Shown here: positions 16,477-16,700 of the stretch, in pieces
Numbering within the stretch: position 1 is the stretch's first letter
How the letters are laid out: each line of letters starts with the position of its first letter
Source: Bacteroidales bacterium
Lineage (GTDB): Bacteria; Bacteroidota; Bacteroidia; Bacteroidales; Muribaculaceae
Reading direction: 5' to 3'
Assembly: GCA_004552725.1 (NCBI GenBank)
Contig: SFNM01000038.1
Span: forward strand, 1 to 16,700
DNA: 16,700 nucleotides
The notes under the pieces: generated by a model
What the model saw: the letters and a program-made list of their open reading frames with translations, nothing else
Told to the model about the DNA's origin: nothing
Databases searched by the model: none
Position numbers and translations under genes: made by a program

Positions 16477-16700
16477 ATGTCAAAAATTTGTCAAATCACC
16501 GGCAAAAAAGCGATGGTCGGCAACAACGTTTCGCACTCCAAGCGTCGCACCAAACGCAAATTTAACGTGAACCTCTTCAATAAGAAGTTCTACTGGGTGG
16601 AACAAGGCATCTGGATTTCTCTTACCATCTCAGCCGCCGGTCTCCGCACCATCAACAAACTCGGCCTCAACGCTGCAATGATTCAGGCTGCCGAAAAAGG
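16477..16700 (+). CDS. rpmB: 50S ribosomal protein L28 (C-terminus beyond window)
   Basis: The first 74 codons of L28, a large-subunit ribosomal protein, are present before the right edge. The start MSKICQITGKKAMVGNNVSH is characteristic, followed by the basic SKRRTKRKFNVNLFNKKFYW and the SAAGLRTINKLGL segment. Full-length Bacteroidales homologues have roughly 80-90 residues, so only the end is missing. The ATG follows a Lys/Ala-rich purine stretch (aacaaagaagataaacc) without a Shine-Dalgarno core. It has its own promoter and a structured leader. rpmG often follows in this group, but lies outside the window if present. Confidence 0.96.
   Translation, partial: MSKICQITGKKAMVGNNVSHSKRRTKRKFNVNLFNKKFYWVEQGIWISLTISAAGLRTINKLGLNAAMIQAAEK

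Overview
The window looks like chromosomal DNA of a gut-type Bacteroidales bacterium, possibly a Muribaculaceae relative. The order-level call rests on several things seen directly. The promoters match the Bacteroidetes pattern TTTG-N19-21-TAnnTTTG, and Shine-Dalgarno motifs are absent before starts. A GlmU-like protein of the alternative Bacteroidetes type, a DUF4831 lipid-free secreted protein and a TatA/TatC pair without TatB are also present. The family-level call is only an impression. No IS element, phage gene, CRISPR array or long repeat was seen, and no gene-free stretch exceeds 300 bases.

Layout. Bases 1-251 (minus strand) hold the start of an unrecognised exported protein, cut by the window edge, with its own promoter. 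A tRNA-Leu(UAA), also on the minus strand, follows at 414-497, with a strong promoter and a terminator that abuts its 3' end. From 641 the plus strand carries a GlmU-like nucleotidyltransferase. Next comes a tatA-tatC-symporter unit with its own promoter (1799-1830) and a strong terminator (4153-4189). An exported MalS-like GH13 protein follows from its own promoter. A CaCA-type antiporter (6116-7087) is convergent with it and diverges from the next unit.

From 7202 to 16255 nine plus-strand genes lie with gaps of 24 bases or less, or with overlaps, and form a probable 9-kb operon. The order is nnr (NAD(P)HX repair), a DUF4831 protein, yicC, a neuC/legG-like hydrolysing 2-epimerase, a neuA/legF-like CMP-acid synthetase, a CBS-nucleotidyltransferase of PtmE type, obg, prmC and recX. 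The three sugar genes are translationally coupled to one another and suggest part of a legionaminic/sialic-type nonulosonic acid pathway. The synthase and the upstream enzymes are not in the window. A new promoter and a structured leader then precede rpmB (L28), which runs off the right edge.

Most genes are ordinary. The points worth a second look are these: a MalS-like protein whose GH13 active-site motifs are largely lost; an Nnr protein whose epimerase GNNGGDG loop is replaced while its dehydratase half is intact; a symporter with altered cation and substrate residues; the sugar trio embedded between yicC and obg; and the rpmB leader, which has two hairpins and two overlapping mini-ORFs. 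I did not find a clearly new multi-gene system; the embedded sugar trio is the closest candidate.
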